Source: Maritimibacter fusiformis (GTDB lineage: Bacteria > Pseudomonadota > Alphaproteobacteria > Rhodobacterales > Rhodobacteraceae). From it: 64,000 nucleotides of DNA. A program made the position numbers and the translations under genes. The stretch is from assembly GCF_008086115.1 (NCBI RefSeq), contig NZ_VSIY01000004.1:248001-312000 (forward strand). Direction: 5' to 3'. Numbering within the stretch: the stretch's first letter is position 1; each line of letters begins with the position of its first letter. The notes beneath the pieces were generated by a model that did no database searches, had not been told where the DNA came from, and worked only from the letters and a program-made list of their open reading frames with translations. Below, in pieces: positions 16,983-26,617 of this stretch.

Positions 16983-17486
16983 ATGACGGCGACCGAGTAC
17001 TATCTCGACTCCGAAGAGATTCATCCGATTGATATCGTCGAACACCTCGCCGAGCATCACGCTTGGGATTTCGACCGGGTGGCCGACGACCAGATCGCCA
17101 TGGCGGTCGAGGGTCAGTGGCGCACCTATTCGATCACGCTGGCCTGGTCGGCGGTGGACGAAACCCTACGCCTGATCTGCACCTTCGAAATGGAGCCGCC
17201 GGAGGACAAACTGCCGGCGCTCTACGAGGCGCTGAATTCGACCAACGACATGTGCTGGGCCGGTGCCTTCACCTATTGGCACGAACAGCGGCTGATGGTC
17301 TATCGCTACGGGCTGGTGCTGGCGGGCGGCCAGATCGCCGGGCAGGCGCAGATCAACCGGCTGATTTCCACCGCGGTGATGAATGCCGAACGCTTCTACC
17401 CGGCCTTCCAACTGGTCACATGGGGCGACCGCAGCGTCGAAAGCGCCATGCAGGTCGCCATCGCCGAGGCATACGGGCGCGCCTAG
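16983..17486 (+). CDS. YbjN domain-containing protein
   Basis: A 167-residue acidic, soluble protein of the YbjN family, which adopts a type III secretion chaperone-like fold. Family-like segments are DNVA-type N-terminal [16 protein letters not shown], the central [16 protein letters not shown] and the C-terminal [14 protein letters not shown]. The start at 16983 follows GAAGGGGACAGCC. YbjN genes sit directly upstream of proC in many Rhodobacterales, as here. The biochemical role is not established; the E. coli protein has been linked to stress and motility phenotypes. Confidence 0.85.
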   Translation: MTATEYYLDSEEIHPIDIVEHLAEHHAWDFDRVADDQIAMAVEGQWRTYSITLAWSAVDETLRLICTFEMEPPEDKLPALYEALNSTNDMCWAGAFTYWHEQRLMVYRYGLVLAGGQIAGQAQINRLISTAVMNAERFYPAFQLVTWGDRSVESAMQVAIAEAYGRA

Positions 17487-17541
17487 ACCGCGCGTTTGAA
17501 GATACCAGGCTGGCGTTGTTCCCTTGGCGCCGGCACCTCGT

Positions 17542-17563
17542 GCGCCCTCCTTCGGGAGGGCGC
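17542..17563 (+). terminator. Terminator-like hairpin with TTCG tetraloop
   Basis: A perfect 9-bp stem, GCGCCCTCC (17542-17550) with GGAGGGCGC (17555-17563), closes the very stable tetraloop TTCG. It lies 55 bp past the ybjN stop and before proC. No T-run follows, so it could also act as an RNA stabiliser. Confidence 0.6.
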
Positions 17564-17648
17564 GAAGGTTTCCGCCACCCCGGCTTTACATCTCGAAAAC
17601 ACGCTCTACCCTGCCGCCCTGATCTGAACGGGACGGGACGGAAGTGTG

Positions 17649-18461
17649 ATGGACATGGACGATCTGAACGCGCGCGGGCTGGTGCTTCTGGGCTGCGGCA
17701 AGATGGGGTCGGCGATGCTCGAGGGCTGGCTTGGGCGCGGGCTGGCGGCGGGGTCGGTCTGGGTAATCGACCCCAATCCGAGCGACTGGCTCAAGGGCCT
17801 CGACGGGCTGAACCTGAACGCCGATCTGCCGCCCGATCCGGCCATCGTGCTGATCGCGGTCAAGCCGCAGATGATGGGCGAGGCGCTGCCGACGCTTGCC
17901 GCCGTCAAGGGCGACACCCTGTTCATGTCAGTGGCCGCCGGCACCCCGATCCGCGCCTACGAGGCCGCATTGGGCGAAGACCGCCGGATCGTGCGGGCGA
18001 TGCCGAACACGCCCGCCGCGATCGGGCGCGGCATCAGCGCCATTGTCGGCAATACCCATGCGACGCCCGCCGACCTCGACCTGGCCGAGCGCCTGCTGGC
18101 GGCGGTCGGGCAGGTGGTGCGGCTGGACAGCGAAGACCAGATGGACGGGGTCACGGCGGTGTCCGGTTCCGGCCCGGCCTATGTCTTTCACCTGATCGAG
18201 ACGCTGGCGGCGGCTGGCGCGGCGCAGGGGCTGGCCCCCGACCTGGCGATGCAGCTGGCCAAGGCGACGGTCGGGGGCGCGGGCGCGCTGGCCGAGGCCG
18301 CGCAGGACGATCCGGCGCAATTGCGGGTGAACGTCACCAGCCCGGGCGGCACCACGCAGGCCGCGCTCAACGTGCTGATGGACGAGGAAAACGGCTTTCC
18401 CGCCCTTCTGCGCCGCGCGGTTGCCGCCGCCGCCGACCGCTCGCGGGAGTTGGGGGCATGA
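17649..18461 (+). CDS. proC: Pyrroline-5-carboxylate reductase
   Basis: A 270-residue NAD(P)H-dependent reductase for the last step of proline synthesis, in the cytoplasm. The N-terminal Rossmann motif is [11 protein letters not shown]. The conserved region [12 protein letters not shown] and the substrate-side signature [14 protein letters not shown] are both present, and the length is normal. GTG at 17646 is an alternative start one codon upstream. The next gene overlaps the stop by 4 bp. Confidence 0.96.
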   Translation: MDMDDLNARGLVLLGCGKMGSAMLEGWLGRGLAAGSVWVIDPNPSDWLKGLDGLNLNADLPPDPAIVLIAVKPQMMGEALPTLAAVKGDTLFMSVAAGTPIRAYEAALGEDRRIVRAMPNTPAAIGRGISAIVGNTHATPADLDLAERLLAAVGQVVRLDSEDQMDGVTAVSGSGPAYVFHLIETLAAAGAAQGLAPDLAMQLAKATVGGAGALAEAAQDDPAQLRVNVTSPGGTTQAALNVLMDEENGFPALLRRAVAAAADRSRELGA

Positions 18462-18796
18462 GCGAGATCAGTTTCGACGACTTCCTAAAGGTCGATATCC
18501 GCAAGGGCACGGTGATCGACGCGCAGCCCTTTCCCGAGGCGCGAAAGCCCGCGATCAAGCTCTGGGTGGATTATGGTGACGAGATCGGCGTGCGCAAAAG
18601 CTCCGCGCAGATCACGGTGCACTATTCGCCCGAGGCGCTGATCGGAAAGGAGGTGCTGGCGGTCGTCAACTTCCCGCCGCGCCAGATCGGCAAGTTCATG
18701 TCCGAGGCGCTGGTGCTCGGCCTGCCGGATGCGGATGGCGAGGTGGTGCTGATTACGCCCGACAAATCGGTGCCCAACGGCGCAAGGATGTATTGA
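18458..18796 (+). CDS. csaA: tRNA-binding domain protein, CsaA-like
   Basis: A 112-residue OB-fold protein matching the CsaA / tRNA-binding domain family (EMAP-II/Arc1p-like). Diagnostic parts are DIRKGTV near the N-terminus and [20 protein letters not shown] near the end. CsaA proteins bind tRNA and have been described as chaperone-like in protein export. The start overlaps the proC stop (ATGA) and the stop overlaps the next start (TGATG), so the three genes form a coupled operon. Confidence 0.92.
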   Translation: MSEISFDDFLKVDIRKGTVIDAQPFPEARKPAIKLWVDYGDEIGVRKSSAQITVHYSPEALIGKEVLAVVNFPPRQIGKFMSEALVLGLPDADGEVVLITPDKSVPNGARMY

Positions 18797-19746
18797 TGGC
18801 CCGCGTTTTCGTCACCCGCACCTACCCCGCCGAAGTGCTCGACGCGCTGTCCGCCCATGAGGTGGTGCTGCGCGACAAGACCACGCCCGCCTCGCGTGAC
18901 ACGCTGATCGCGGCGCTGCGCGACCACGACGCGATCCTGCCGACGCTGGGCGACATGTTCCCCGCCGACCTTCTCAAAGCCGCCGGGCCGATCCGGGCGC
19001 GGCTCTTGGCGAATTTCGGGGTCGGCTACAACCACATCGACGTGGCCGCCGCCCGCGCGCATGGGCTGGCCGTCACCAACACGCCCGGCGTGTTGACCGA
19101 TGCCACCGCCGATCTGGCGCTGACCCTGATCCTCGCCACCGCACGGCGCGCGGGCGAGGGCGAGCGGTTGGTGCGGGCCGGGAACTGGCAGGGCTGGCAC
19201 CCGACGGAGCTTTTGGGGATGCAGGTCACCGGCAGGACCGTCGGCATCATCGGCATGGGCCGGATCGGTGAGGCGATTGCGCGGCGCTGTCATTTCGGGT
19301 TCGGCATGGAGGTGGTGTTCTACAACCGCTCGGCCAAGTCGCCGGATGTCCCTGCGCGGCAACTGGACAGCATCGAGGCGGTCGCCCGGGCCGCCGATAT
19401 CGTCGTCGTCGCGGTGCCGGGGGGGGCCGAGACGCACCACCTGGTCGGCGCCGGGACCCTGGCCGCGATGGGGCCGCACGCCATCCTCGTGAACATCGCG
19501 CGCGGCGACGTGGTGGACGAGGCCGCGCTGATCGCGGCGCTCGAGGCCGGGCAGATCGCCGGGGCGGGGCTGGATGTCTATGAACATGAGCCTGCGGTGC
19601 CCGAGGCGCTGAGGCGGATGGAGAACGTCACCCTGCTGCCGCATCTCGGCTCGGCCACGCTGGAGACGCGGGTGGCGATGGGGCTGAAGGCGGTCGAGAA
19701 CATCCTTGCCCTGTTCGATGGAAAACCGTTGGTCAGCCCGGTCTGA
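18796..19746 (+). CDS. D-2-hydroxyacid dehydrogenase (glyoxylate reductase / D-glycerate dehydrogenase-like)
   Basis: A 316-residue NAD(P)-dependent dehydrogenase. The Rossmann motif is GMGRIGEA (153-160), and the catalytic arginine, glutamate and histidine are R236 (NIARGDVVDE), E265 (VYEHEP) and H283 (LLPHLGSAT). The substrate-side segment LANFGVGYNHIDV is typical. It probably reduces glyoxylate or hydroxypyruvate. The start at 18796 overlaps the csaA stop by one base. Which 2-hydroxy acid is used cannot be told from sequence. Confidence 0.9.
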   Translation: MARVFVTRTYPAEVLDALSAHEVVLRDKTTPASRDTLIAALRDHDAILPTLGDMFPADLLKAAGPIRARLLANFGVGYNHIDVAAARAHGLAVTNTPGVLTDATADLALTLILATARRAGEGERLVRAGNWQGWHPTELLGMQVTGRTVGIIGMGRIGEAIARRCHFGFGMEVVFYNRSAKSPDVPARQLDSIEAVARAADIVVVAVPGGAETHHLVGAGTLAAMGPHAILVNIARGDVVDEAALIAALEAGQIAGAGLDVYEHEPAVPEALRRMENVTLLPHLGSATLETRVAMGLKAVENILALFDGKPLVSPV

Positions 19747-19762
19747 AACCGCCGGGGCGGTT
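19747..19762 (+). terminator. Short hairpin directly after the dehydrogenase stop
   Basis: AACCGCC (19747-19753) and GGCGGTT (19756-19762) form a compact stem that begins at the base after the stop codon. It probably marks the end of the ybjN-side operon before thymidine kinase. There is no T-run. Confidence 0.4.
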
Positions 19763-19824
19763 GACGCATATCCGGGGAATGTCTTACCCGCTGCGCACCA
19801 GGGGACGACCGGCAAGGGACAGCG

Positions 19825-20433
19825 ATGGCGAAACTGCATTTCATCTATGCCACCATGGGCGCGGGCAAGAGCAGCCTGTTGATCCAGACCGAATGGAACT
19901 ACCGCGAGCGCGACATGCGCTGCCTCTTGCTGACGGCGGCTTTCGATCACCGCGACGGGCACCGCAAGATCTCGTCGCGGATCGGGCTGAAAGTCGATGC
20001 CGAGACCTTCGAGCCGGGCCAGAGCCTGATGGAAACCCACCTGCGCAAGGCGGCGGATGACGGCATCAACTGCGTGCTGGTCGACGAGGCGCAATTCCTG
20101 ACCCGCCCCCAGGTCGAGGAACTGGCCGTTGCGGTCGACGACTTCAACCTTCCGGTGATGTGCTACGGGCTGCGCACCGATTTCCGGGGGCAGCTCTTCG
20201 AAGGCTCCGCCGCGCTGCTGGCGCTGGCCGACGAGTTCCGCGAGGCGCGCACGATCTGCAAATGCGGTCGCAAGGCCACGATGGTTTACCGCACCGGGGC
20301 GGGTGGCGTGGCGGTGTTCGATGGCGATCAGGTCGAGATCGGAGGCAACGAACGCTACGTGCCGGTGTGCCGCAAGCATTGGCGCGAGGCGACGCGCCCG
20401 GCCCGTGCCGGCGGTGGCGACAAACTGGCCTGA
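19825..20433 (+). CDS. tdk: Thymidine kinase
   Basis: A 202-residue type-II thymidine kinase for thymidine salvage. The P-loop ATMGAGKSSLL lies near residues 9-19. The Walker B / base segment is LVDEAQFL, and the lasso zinc site is formed by CKCGRK and VCRKHW. Length and motif order match the family. It stands alone between the proC operon and the TRAP operon, with its own 78-bp leader. Confidence 0.95.
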   Translation: MAKLHFIYATMGAGKSSLLIQTEWNYRERDMRCLLLTAAFDHRDGHRKISSRIGLKVDAETFEPGQSLMETHLRKAADDGINCVLVDEAQFLTRPQVEELAVAVDDFNLPVMCYGLRTDFRGQLFEGSAALLALADEFREARTICKCGRKATMVYRTGAGGVAVFDGDQVEIGGNERYVPVCRKHWREATRPARAGGGDKLA

Positions 20434-20561
20434 AGGCGCGAAAACCGGCCCGGGCGGCTTGCGCCACGCATCGTTGTCACGGCATATGAAGCCGGAGCCG
20501 GCACCGGATCGGCGCATTCCCGCGGGGCGGAATGCACAAGGGACGCGGAGGGGCGCGAGAG

Positions 20562-21050
20562 GTGAAACGCATCGTCGACCGGCTCCACCGGGTCACGCTG
20601 GGCGTTGCCCTCGCACTGTTCGCGGCGATGTTCGCGGTTCAGGTGGTGATCGTGCTCATGCGCTACGTGATGGGCGTCGGGTTCCTCGAATTTCAGGACG
20701 TGGTGACCTATTCCTTCTCGTCGCTGGTGGTGCTGTCGGTGCCGCTGGCGATGCACCTTGACCGGCATGTGCGCGTCGACGTGCTGCGGGCGAAATTCGC
20801 ACCCGGGCGAAACCGCAGGATCGACCGGATCGGGCATCTCATCTTTACCTTGCCGGTGTTCGGCCTGATGCTGTGGAACGCGGCGCCGCTGGTGTCGGCA
20901 TCGTGGAAAATCCGCGAAGGGTCGATGGAGACCGGCGGGCTTGGCGGTCTGTTCGTGGTGAAATCGACCGTCATCGTGATGTGCGTGCTGGTCTTGATCA
21001 TCGCGCTGGCCGACCTGGCCGACCGCGAGGGGCCGCGCGATGACGATTGA
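20562..21050 (+). CDS. TRAP transporter small permease (DctQ type)
   Basis: A 162-residue membrane protein with four predicted helices, the small permease of a TRAP importer. GTG at 20562 is chosen because GGAGG lies about 10 nt upstream; an ATG at 20532 would add ten hydrophilic residues. Family features are LMRYVMG after the first helix and EFQDVVTYSFSSLVVLSVPL. Its end overlaps the large permease start by 11 bp. Confidence 0.9.
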   Translation: MKRIVDRLHRVTLGVALALFAAMFAVQVVIVLMRYVMGVGFLEFQDVVTYSFSSLVVLSVPLAMHLDRHVRVDVLRAKFAPGRNRRIDRIGHLIFTLPVFGLMLWNAAPLVSASWKIREGSMETGGLGGLFVVKSTVIVMCVLVLIIALADLADREGPRDDD

Positions 21051-22596
21051 GCTGTTCTGGATCGTCGTGCTGGGCGTGGGCCTGCTGGCGGGCATCCTGT
21101 CGGGCCTGCCGATGATGTTGGTGATCGCCGGGGTGCCGACCCTTATCGCCCTCGCCTCGAGCCTGTTTGGCCATTTCGACCTGGTGTATTTCCAGGCCGT
21201 GCCGCAGCGCGTGTTCGGGGTGATGGAAAACCGGCTGCTGATCGCTGTGCCGCTGTTCGTGCTGGTCGGCGTGCTGCTTGACCGATCGAAACAGGCCGAA
21301 CGGATGCTGACCTCGATCAACCGGCTGCTCGGCGGCACGCAAAGCGGGCTGGCCCTGTCGGTGATCGTGGTTTCAACGCTCATCGCGGCCTCGACCGGCA
21401 TCATCGGCGCGACCATCGTGATGCTGGGCACGATCAGCCTGCCGACGCTGCTGCGCGCCGGGGTGGACGAGAAAACCTCGTCGGGCCTGATCTGCGCCTG
21501 CGGCACGCTGGGCCAGATCATCCCGCCGTCGATCATCCTGATCCTCCTGGGCGACCAGGTGTCCAACGCCTATATCGAGGCGCAGCAGAACGCCGGCAAT
21601 TTCGCCCCCGACCCGGTGACGGTGGGCGATCTTTTCGCCGGGGCGATGCTGCCGGGGCTGTTGCTGGTGGGGCTTTATGCGCTCTACGTGCTGGTCAGGC
21701 TGCGTCCGGGCGCGGGCGGGGCGGTGCCCAAGCCGGCCAACGATCCGATCCGCATCGGCGAGGTTGTGGCCGGCATCCTGCCCACCCTTGCGCTGATCGT
21801 GGCGGTGCTGGGGTCGATCCTGATGGGCTTCGCCACCCCGACCGAGGCGGCAGGCGTAGGCGTGGCCGGGGCGATCCTGGTGGCCGCGGCCCAGAGTTCG
21901 CGTCGGCACAAGCGGATCGCGCTGGCCACGGCGGCATTCGCGCTGGCGTTGCTCGGGGCCTCGGCGGCGGGGTTTTTGCGGGTCGATTTCACCTCCGGCC
22001 AGCTCGATTTCTCGCTCGGCACGCTGGTGACCGTGGGGCTGCTGGTGGCGCTCGGGGCCGGGCTTCTGACCGCCGCCATCGCGCTGGTGCGAAACGGCGT
22101 GCTGATCGGGGCGATTGCCGAGACGATCTATGTCTCGGGCATGATCTTCGGCATCATCATCGCCGCCAGCGTGCTGTCCTTGGTGTTTCGCGGCTATGGC
22201 GGCGACGAGATGGTCGCCGACCTGATGCACACGGTCCCCGGCGGGGCCTACGGGATGCTGGTGGCGACGATGCTGGTGGTGTTCCTCCTGGGCTTCATCC
22301 TCGAATTCGTCGAGATCATCTTCATCATCATTCCCATTGTCGGCCCGGTGATCCTGCAAGGCGACATCAGCCCGGTCTGGTTCGCGGTCCTGTTTGCGAT
22401 GAACCTGCAAACCTCGTTTCTGACCCCGCCGTTCGGCTTTGCGCTGTTCTATTTCCGCTCGGTCGCGCCACCGGGCCTCTCGACAGGCACGATTTACCGC
22501 TCCATCATCCCCTTCGTCGCGATCCAGATCGTGGCGATCGGAATTCTGGCCATGTTTCCGGCACTGGCGACGTGGCTGCCATCCGTTGTTTTCTGA
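21040..22596 (+). CDS. TRAP transporter large permease (DctM type)
   Basis: A 518-residue integral membrane permease that carries the Na+-coupled transport path. The family segments LFVLVGVLLDRS, CGTLGQIIPPSIILILLGD and NLQTSFLTPPFGFALFYFRS are clear. It is about 80-90 residues longer than a typical DctM. The extra length falls in the middle (roughly residues 285-350), a hydrophobic insertion after GFATPTEAAGVGV that adds about two helices. It is part of the operon with the small permease and the binding protein. Confidence 0.93.
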   Translation: MTIELFWIVVLGVGLLAGILSGLPMMLVIAGVPTLIALASSLFGHFDLVYFQAVPQRVFGVMENRLLIAVPLFVLVGVLLDRSKQAERMLTSINRLLGGTQSGLALSVIVVSTLIAASTGIIGATIVMLGTISLPTLLRAGVDEKTSSGLICACGTLGQIIPPSIILILLGDQVSNAYIEAQQNAGNFAPDPVTVGDLFAGAMLPGLLLVGLYALYVLVRLRPGAGGAVPKPANDPIRIGEVVAGILPTLALIVAVLGSILMGFATPTEAAGVGVAGAILVAAAQSSRRHKRIALATAAFALALLGASAAGFLRVDFTSGQLDFSLGTLVTVGLLVALGAGLLTAAIALVRNGVLIGAIAETIYVSGMIFGIIIAASVLSLVFRGYGGDEMVADLMHTVPGGAYGMLVATMLVVFLLGFILEFVEIIFIIIPIVGPVILQGDISPVWFAVLFAMNLQTSFLTPPFGFALFYFRSVAPPGLSTGTIYRSIIPFVAIQIVAIGILAMFPALATWLPSVVF

Positions 22597-22623
22597 CGAG
22601 AACGACCAAAACCGGAGGACCAT

Positions 22624-23688
22624 ATGAAACGTCGCCAATTCCTGAAGACCGGGGCCTTTGCCGCCCCCGCCGCCGCACTGGCTGCCCCCGCCGTGGCGCA
22701 GGGCAAGATCGAGTGGAAGATGCCGACCTCGTTTCCGGCGCAGGCGCCGGGCGTGGGCACCAACGCCACCACCTTTGCAGCCCGGGTCGCGGCGATGACG
22801 GACGGGCAGTTGACGCTCAAGGTGTTCTCGGCGGGTGAACTTGTCCCGCCCTTCGGTGTCGAGGATGCCGTGGAACAGGGCACGGCCGAGATCGGCCATT
22901 CGACGCCCTACTATGCCGCCTCGAAGAATACCGCCGTGCACTATTTCTCGGCGGTGCCGTTCGGCATGACGGCGGTCGAAACCTCGGCCTGGATTCGCTA
23001 TGGCGGCGGGCAGGAGTTGTGGAACGACCTTTATGCCCAGCGCAACCTCGTGCCGTTCTATTCGGGCAACTCGGGGGTGCAGGCGGCGGGCTGGTTCAAG
23101 TCGCCGATCGAAAAGCTCGAAGACCTCTCGGGTCTCAACATGCGTATCGCCGGACTGGGTGGCGAGGCCATGCGCAAGGTCGGCGTCAACGCCGTGCTGC
23201 TGCCGGCACAGGAAATTTTTCCGTCATTCCAGTCGGGCGCGATCGACGCCGCCGAATGGGTCGGCCCGATGCTCGACCAGGCGTTCGGTCTGCAGAAGGT
23301 GGCGAACTACTGCTATGTGCCGGCCTTCCACGAGCCGTCGGCCGGCCTCGAGGTCGTGGTCAACAAGGATGCCTGGGACACGCTGCCCGCGCATCTGCAA
23401 GCGGTGATCGAAAACGCCGCCGACGCCGCCGCCGCTGAATCGCTGGCCCAGTTCGATTATTTCAACACCGTCGCGATGCAGCAGCTTATGGAGCAGGGCG
23501 TCGAATTCCGCGCCTTCCCCGACGACGTGGTCGCGGCGCTGAAGACCGCGTCTGCCGAGGTGCTCGACGAGAACGCCGCCGCCAACGCTGACTTTGCCGC
23601 CGTCAAGGAAAGCTATGACGCCTACCTGGCGCTGGCGCGTGACTATGCGATGGCGGTCAAGGTGCCGACCTTCACCCAGCGCATGTGA
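22624..23688 (+). CDS. TRAP transporter substrate-binding protein, TakP-like (Tat signal)
   Basis: A 354-residue periplasmic binding protein of the DctP family. The N-terminus MKRRQFLKTGAFAAPAAAL is a twin-arginine signal, probably cut after AVAQ. The segments LNMRIAGLGGEAM (conserved carboxylate-binding arginine) and DAAEWVGPMLDQAFGL resemble TakP, the 2-oxo acid binding protein of Rhodobacter, rather than C4-dicarboxylate binders. It is the third gene of the TRAP operon. Pyruvate-like 2-oxo acids or other monocarboxylates are the inferred ligands. Confidence 0.9.
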   Translation: MKRRQFLKTGAFAAPAAALAAPAVAQGKIEWKMPTSFPAQAPGVGTNATTFAARVAAMTDGQLTLKVFSAGELVPPFGVEDAVEQGTAEIGHSTPYYAASKNTAVHYFSAVPFGMTAVETSAWIRYGGGQELWNDLYAQRNLVPFYSGNSGVQAAGWFKSPIEKLEDLSGLNMRIAGLGGEAMRKVGVNAVLLPAQEIFPSFQSGAIDAAEWVGPMLDQAFGLQKVANYCYVPAFHEPSAGLEVVVNKDAWDTLPAHLQAVIENAADAAAAESLAQFDYFNTVAMQQLMEQGVEFRAFPDDVVAALKTASAEVLDENAAANADFAAVKESYDAYLALARDYAMAVKVPTFTQRM

Positions 23689-23704
23689 GCGTGATGTGAC
23701 CCCT

Positions 23705-23730
23705 CCGGGTCCGGCGATGGCCGGACCCGG
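23705..23730. terminator. Strong bidirectional stem-loop between the TRAP operon and cbbR
   Basis: A perfect 11-bp stem, CCGGGTCCGGC (23705-23715) with GCCGGACCCGG (23720-23730), encloses the loop GATG. It occupies the 52-bp gap between two convergent stop codons, so it can serve both genes. No T-run is present. Confidence 0.65.
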
Positions 23731-23740
23731 ACGCCGCGCC

Positions 23741-24658
23741 TCAGGTATTCGCCACCTCGTCCGCGCCCTCGGCCATCAGGAAATCCAGAAACCCGCGCGC
23801 CGCGTTCGACAGGTGCTTGCCCTCGCGGTGCACCGCATACCATTGCCGGTGCAGCGGAAACCCGGCCACATCCAGCACCGCGACCTCGCCCGCCAGAAGC
23901 TCCAGCCGAAGCGCGTGCAGCGACAGGAACGCCACCCCCAGACCGGCGGCGACCGCCTGCTTGATCGCCTCGACATCGTCAAGCTCCAGATGCGCGCCCG
24001 CCTCGATGCCCGCCTCCGCGAACAGCGCCTGCACCGCCTTGCGTGTGCCCGAGCCGGGTTCGCGCCGGATCAGCGGTTCGCGTGCCAGCCGCGCCAGCGC
24101 GATGCCGGTCTCGGATGTCAGCGGATGATCGGCGCGCGCCACCGGCACGATCACGTTTTCCAGGAATGGCCGTTCCACCACCGACAGCCCCTCGGGCGGC
24201 TGCCCCATGATGCACAGATCGTCGGAATTGGTCGCCAGCCGCGCCAGCACGGTCTGGCGGTTGGCGATCTCGAGATGCGGCTCGACCTTGGGAAACCGGC
24301 GTTTGAATGCACCCAGAAGCTGCGGCACCACGTATTTCGCCGAGGACACCACCGCGACGGACAGCGGCCCTGCCACCTCGCCCTCGAGATCGCGCAGGGC
24401 CTGTTCAAGCTCTGCCATGCGCCCGAGAATGTCGCGGCTGGCTTCGGCCACCGCTTTGCCCGCCCGCGTCAGGTGCAGCGTCTTGCCGATCTGTTCGGTC
24501 AGGGGCAGCCCGATCTTGTCCTCGAGCGCGCGCACCTGCATCGACACCGAGGGCTGCGTCAGGTGAACCTCCTCGGCCGCGCGGGTGACGGACCCGTGCC
24601 GCGCCACGGCTTCGAACAGACGCAGTTGCTGCAGGGTCGGGGCGATGTATTTTGGCAT
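23741..24658 (-). CDS. cbbR: LysR-type regulator of the Calvin-cycle operon, CbbR
   Basis: A 305-residue LysR regulator divergent from cbbL. The N-terminal winged helix contains LRLFEAVARHGSVTRAAEEV and LTQPSVSMQVRALE, which fits CbbR well, and the effector domain follows (VSSAKYVVPQLL). CbbR proteins activate RuBisCO operons in response to metabolites such as RuBP, phosphoenolpyruvate or NADPH. Its position, 110 bp from the cbbL start and facing away, is the classic arrangement. The 3' end converges with the TRAP operon. Confidence 0.92.
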   Translation of the reverse strand: MPKYIAPTLQQLRLFEAVARHGSVTRAAEEVHLTQPSVSMQVRALEDKIGLPLTEQIGKTLHLTRAGKAVAEASRDILGRMAELEQALRDLEGEVAGPLSVAVVSSAKYVVPQLLGAFKRRFPKVEPHLEIANRQTVLARLATNSDDLCIMGQPPEGLSVVERPFLENVIVPVARADHPLTSETGIALARLAREPLIRREPGSGTRKAVQALFAEAGIEAGAHLELDDVEAIKQAVAAGLGVAFLSLHALRLELLAGEVAVLDVAGFPLHRQWYAVHREGKHLSNAARGFLDFLMAEGADEVANT

Positions 24659-24662
24659 ACAG

Positions 24663-24685
24663 TTTTATCTATGATGATGATAAAA
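24663..24685. promoter_or_regulatory. Candidate CbbR operator in the cbbR-cbbL divergent promoter
   Basis: A perfect 7-bp inverted repeat, TTTTATC-N9-GATAAAA, contains the LysR-type T-N11-A core. It lies just upstream of cbbR, about 84 bp before the cbbL start, in an AT-rich stretch (24661-24715) that stands out from the GC-rich surroundings. TTTACTATTTTTTATG just downstream may be a second half-site or the cbbL promoter. CbbR sites are usually placed this way, but binding is not shown. Confidence 0.55.
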
Positions 24686-24768
24686 ACTATTTACTATTTT
24701 TTATGCCACCGGTCAACTATCCCTGACGCAGCGGCCCATCCGGGCCATGGCGACGGATTGGGAGGAGC

Positions 24769-26208
24769 ATGACCGAAATGCCGAAGGATCAAGTCAAGAC
24801 CTACAGCGCCGGGGTGAAGGACTATCGGGAAACCTACTGGATGCCCGAATACACCCCCAAGGACACCGATTTTCTGGCCTGCTTCAAGGTCATCCCACAG
24901 GACGGCGTGCCGCGCGAAGAAGCCGCCGCCGCGGTTGCCGCCGAAAGCTCGACCGGCACCTGGACGACGGTCTGGACCGACCTTCTGACCGACCTCGATT
25001 ACTACAAGGGCCGCGCCTATGCGATCGAGGACGTGCCGGGCAACGACGAGGCGTTCTATGCCTTCATCGCCTACCCGATCGACCTGTTCGAGGAAGGCTC
25101 GGTGGTCAACATCCTGACCTCGCTGGTCGGCAACGTCTTCGGCTTCAAGGCGGTGCGCGCGCTTCGTCTTGAGGATGTCCGCATCCCGCTGGCCTACGTG
25201 ATGACCTGTGGCGGCCCGCCGCACGGCATCCAGGTCGAGCGGGACGTGATGAACAAGTATGGCCGCCCGCTCTTGGGTTGCACGATCAAGCCCAAGCTGG
25301 GGCTGTCGGCCAAGAACTATGGCCGCGCGGTCTATGAATGCCTGCGCGGGGGGCTCGATTTCACCAAGGACGACGAGAACGTCAACTCGCAGCCGTTCAT
25401 GCGCTGGCGGCAGCGCTTCGACTTCGTGATGGAGGCCATCGACAAGGCCGAGGCCGAGACCGGCGAGCGCAAGGGGCATTACCTGAACGTCACCGCGCCG
25501 ACGCCCGAAGAGATGTACAAGCGCGCCGAATACGCCAAGGAGCTTGGCGCGCCGATCATCATGCACGACTACCTGACCGGCGGGTTCACCGCCAACACGG
25601 GGCTGGCCAACTGGTGCCGCGACAACGGCATGCTTCTGCACATCCACCGCGCCATGCACGCGGTTCTGGACCGCAACCCGAACCACGGCATCCATTTCCG
25701 GGTGCTGACCAAGATGCTGCGGCTGTCGGGTGGCGATCACCTGCATACCGGCACCGTGGTCGGCAAGCTCGAGGGCGACCGAGCGTCGACCCTGGGCTGG
25801 ATCGACCTCTTGCGCGAACGCTACGTCAAGGAAGACCGCTCGCGCGGGATCTTCTTCGACCAGGACTGGGGCGCGATGCCGGGTGCTTTCGCGGTCGCCT
25901 CGGGCGGCATTCACGTCTGGCACATGCCGGCGCTGGTCACGATCTTCGGCGACGACGCGGTGCTTCAGTTCGGCGGCGGCACGCTGGGCCACCCCTGGGG
26001 CAACGCGGCGGGGGCCGCGGCCAACCGGGTGGCGCTGGAAGCCTGCGTCGAGGCGCGCAACCAGGGTCGCGCGCTCGAGACCGAGGGGAAGGAGATCCTG
26101 ACCGAGGCGGCCAAGGCCAGCCCGGAACTGGCCATCGCGATGGAGACCTGGAAAGAGATCAAGTTCGAGTTCGACACCGTCGACAAGCTCGACGTGCAGC
26201 ACCGCTGA
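24769..26208 (+). CDS. cbbL: RuBisCO large subunit, form IA (green type)
   Basis: A 479-residue catalytic subunit that fixes CO2 onto ribulose-1,5-bisphosphate. Active-site features are K174 and K176 in TIKPKLGLS, the carbamylated K200 in [25 protein letters not shown], loop-6 [11 protein letters not shown], and [11 protein letters not shown]. The N-terminal [13 protein letters not shown] and [21 protein letters not shown] segments are those of proteobacterial form IA, not the red-type form IC typical of Rhodobacterales. Downstream cbbQ and cbbO, and the lack of carboxysome genes, point to the IAq subtype. The cbbS gene follows after 35 bp. Confidence 0.97.
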   Translation: MTEMPKDQVKTYSAGVKDYRETYWMPEYTPKDTDFLACFKVIPQDGVPREEAAAAVAAESSTGTWTTVWTDLLTDLDYYKGRAYAIEDVPGNDEAFYAFIAYPIDLFEEGSVVNILTSLVGNVFGFKAVRALRLEDVRIPLAYVMTCGGPPHGIQVERDVMNKYGRPLLGCTIKPKLGLSAKNYGRAVYECLRGGLDFTKDDENVNSQPFMRWRQRFDFVMEAIDKAEAETGERKGHYLNVTAPTPEEMYKRAEYAKELGAPIIMHDYLTGGFTANTGLANWCRDNGMLLHIHRAMHAVLDRNPNHGIHFRVLTKMLRLSGGDHLHTGTVVGKLEGDRASTLGWIDLLRERYVKEDRSRGIFFDQDWGAMPGAFAVASGGIHVWHMPALVTIFGDDAVLQFGGGTLGHPWGNAAGAAANRVALEACVEARNQGRALETEGKEILTEAAKASPELAIAMETWKEIKFEFDTVDKLDVQHR

Positions 26209-26243
26209 TCTTCGCCCGACCACAACAGACAAAGGACAGAGCC

Positions 26244-26600
26244 ATGAGCGACATGCAGGACTATTCGTCGAGCCTTTCCGACGCCACCAGCCGCAAGTTC
26301 GAAACCTTCTCCTACCTGCCGGAAATGGACGCCGCGCGTATCCGCAAGCAGGTGGAATACATCGTGTCCAAGGGCTGGAACCCGGCAATCGAGCACACCG
26401 AGCCGGAAAACGCCTTCGACCACTACTGGTACATGTGGAAGCTGCCGATGTTCGGGGAAACCGATGTCGACCGTATCCTGGCCGAGGCCGAAGCCTGCCA
26501 CAAGGCGCACCCGGACAATCACGTCCGCCTGGTCGGTTTCGACAACTACGCCCAGTCCAAGGGTGCCGAGATGGTGGTGTTTCGCGGCAATCCGGTCTGA
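26244..26600 (+). CDS. cbbS: RuBisCO small subunit, form IA
   Basis: A 118-residue small subunit. [19 protein letters not shown], the [11 protein letters not shown] segment and the [13 protein letters not shown] segment are near-canonical for form IA. It lacks the C-terminal hairpin extension found in red-type (IC/ID) small subunits, which are about 10 or more residues longer, and so agrees with the large-subunit assignment. AAAGGA lies 9 nt before the start. It forms the L8S8 holoenzyme with CbbL. Confidence 0.97.
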   Translation: MSDMQDYSSSLSDATSRKFETFSYLPEMDAARIRKQVEYIVSKGWNPAIEHTEPENAFDHYWYMWKLPMFGETDVDRILAEAEACHKAHPDNHVRLVGFDNYAQSKGAEMVVFRGNPV

Positions 26601-26617
26601 ACCGAAGGGGGCGGGAG

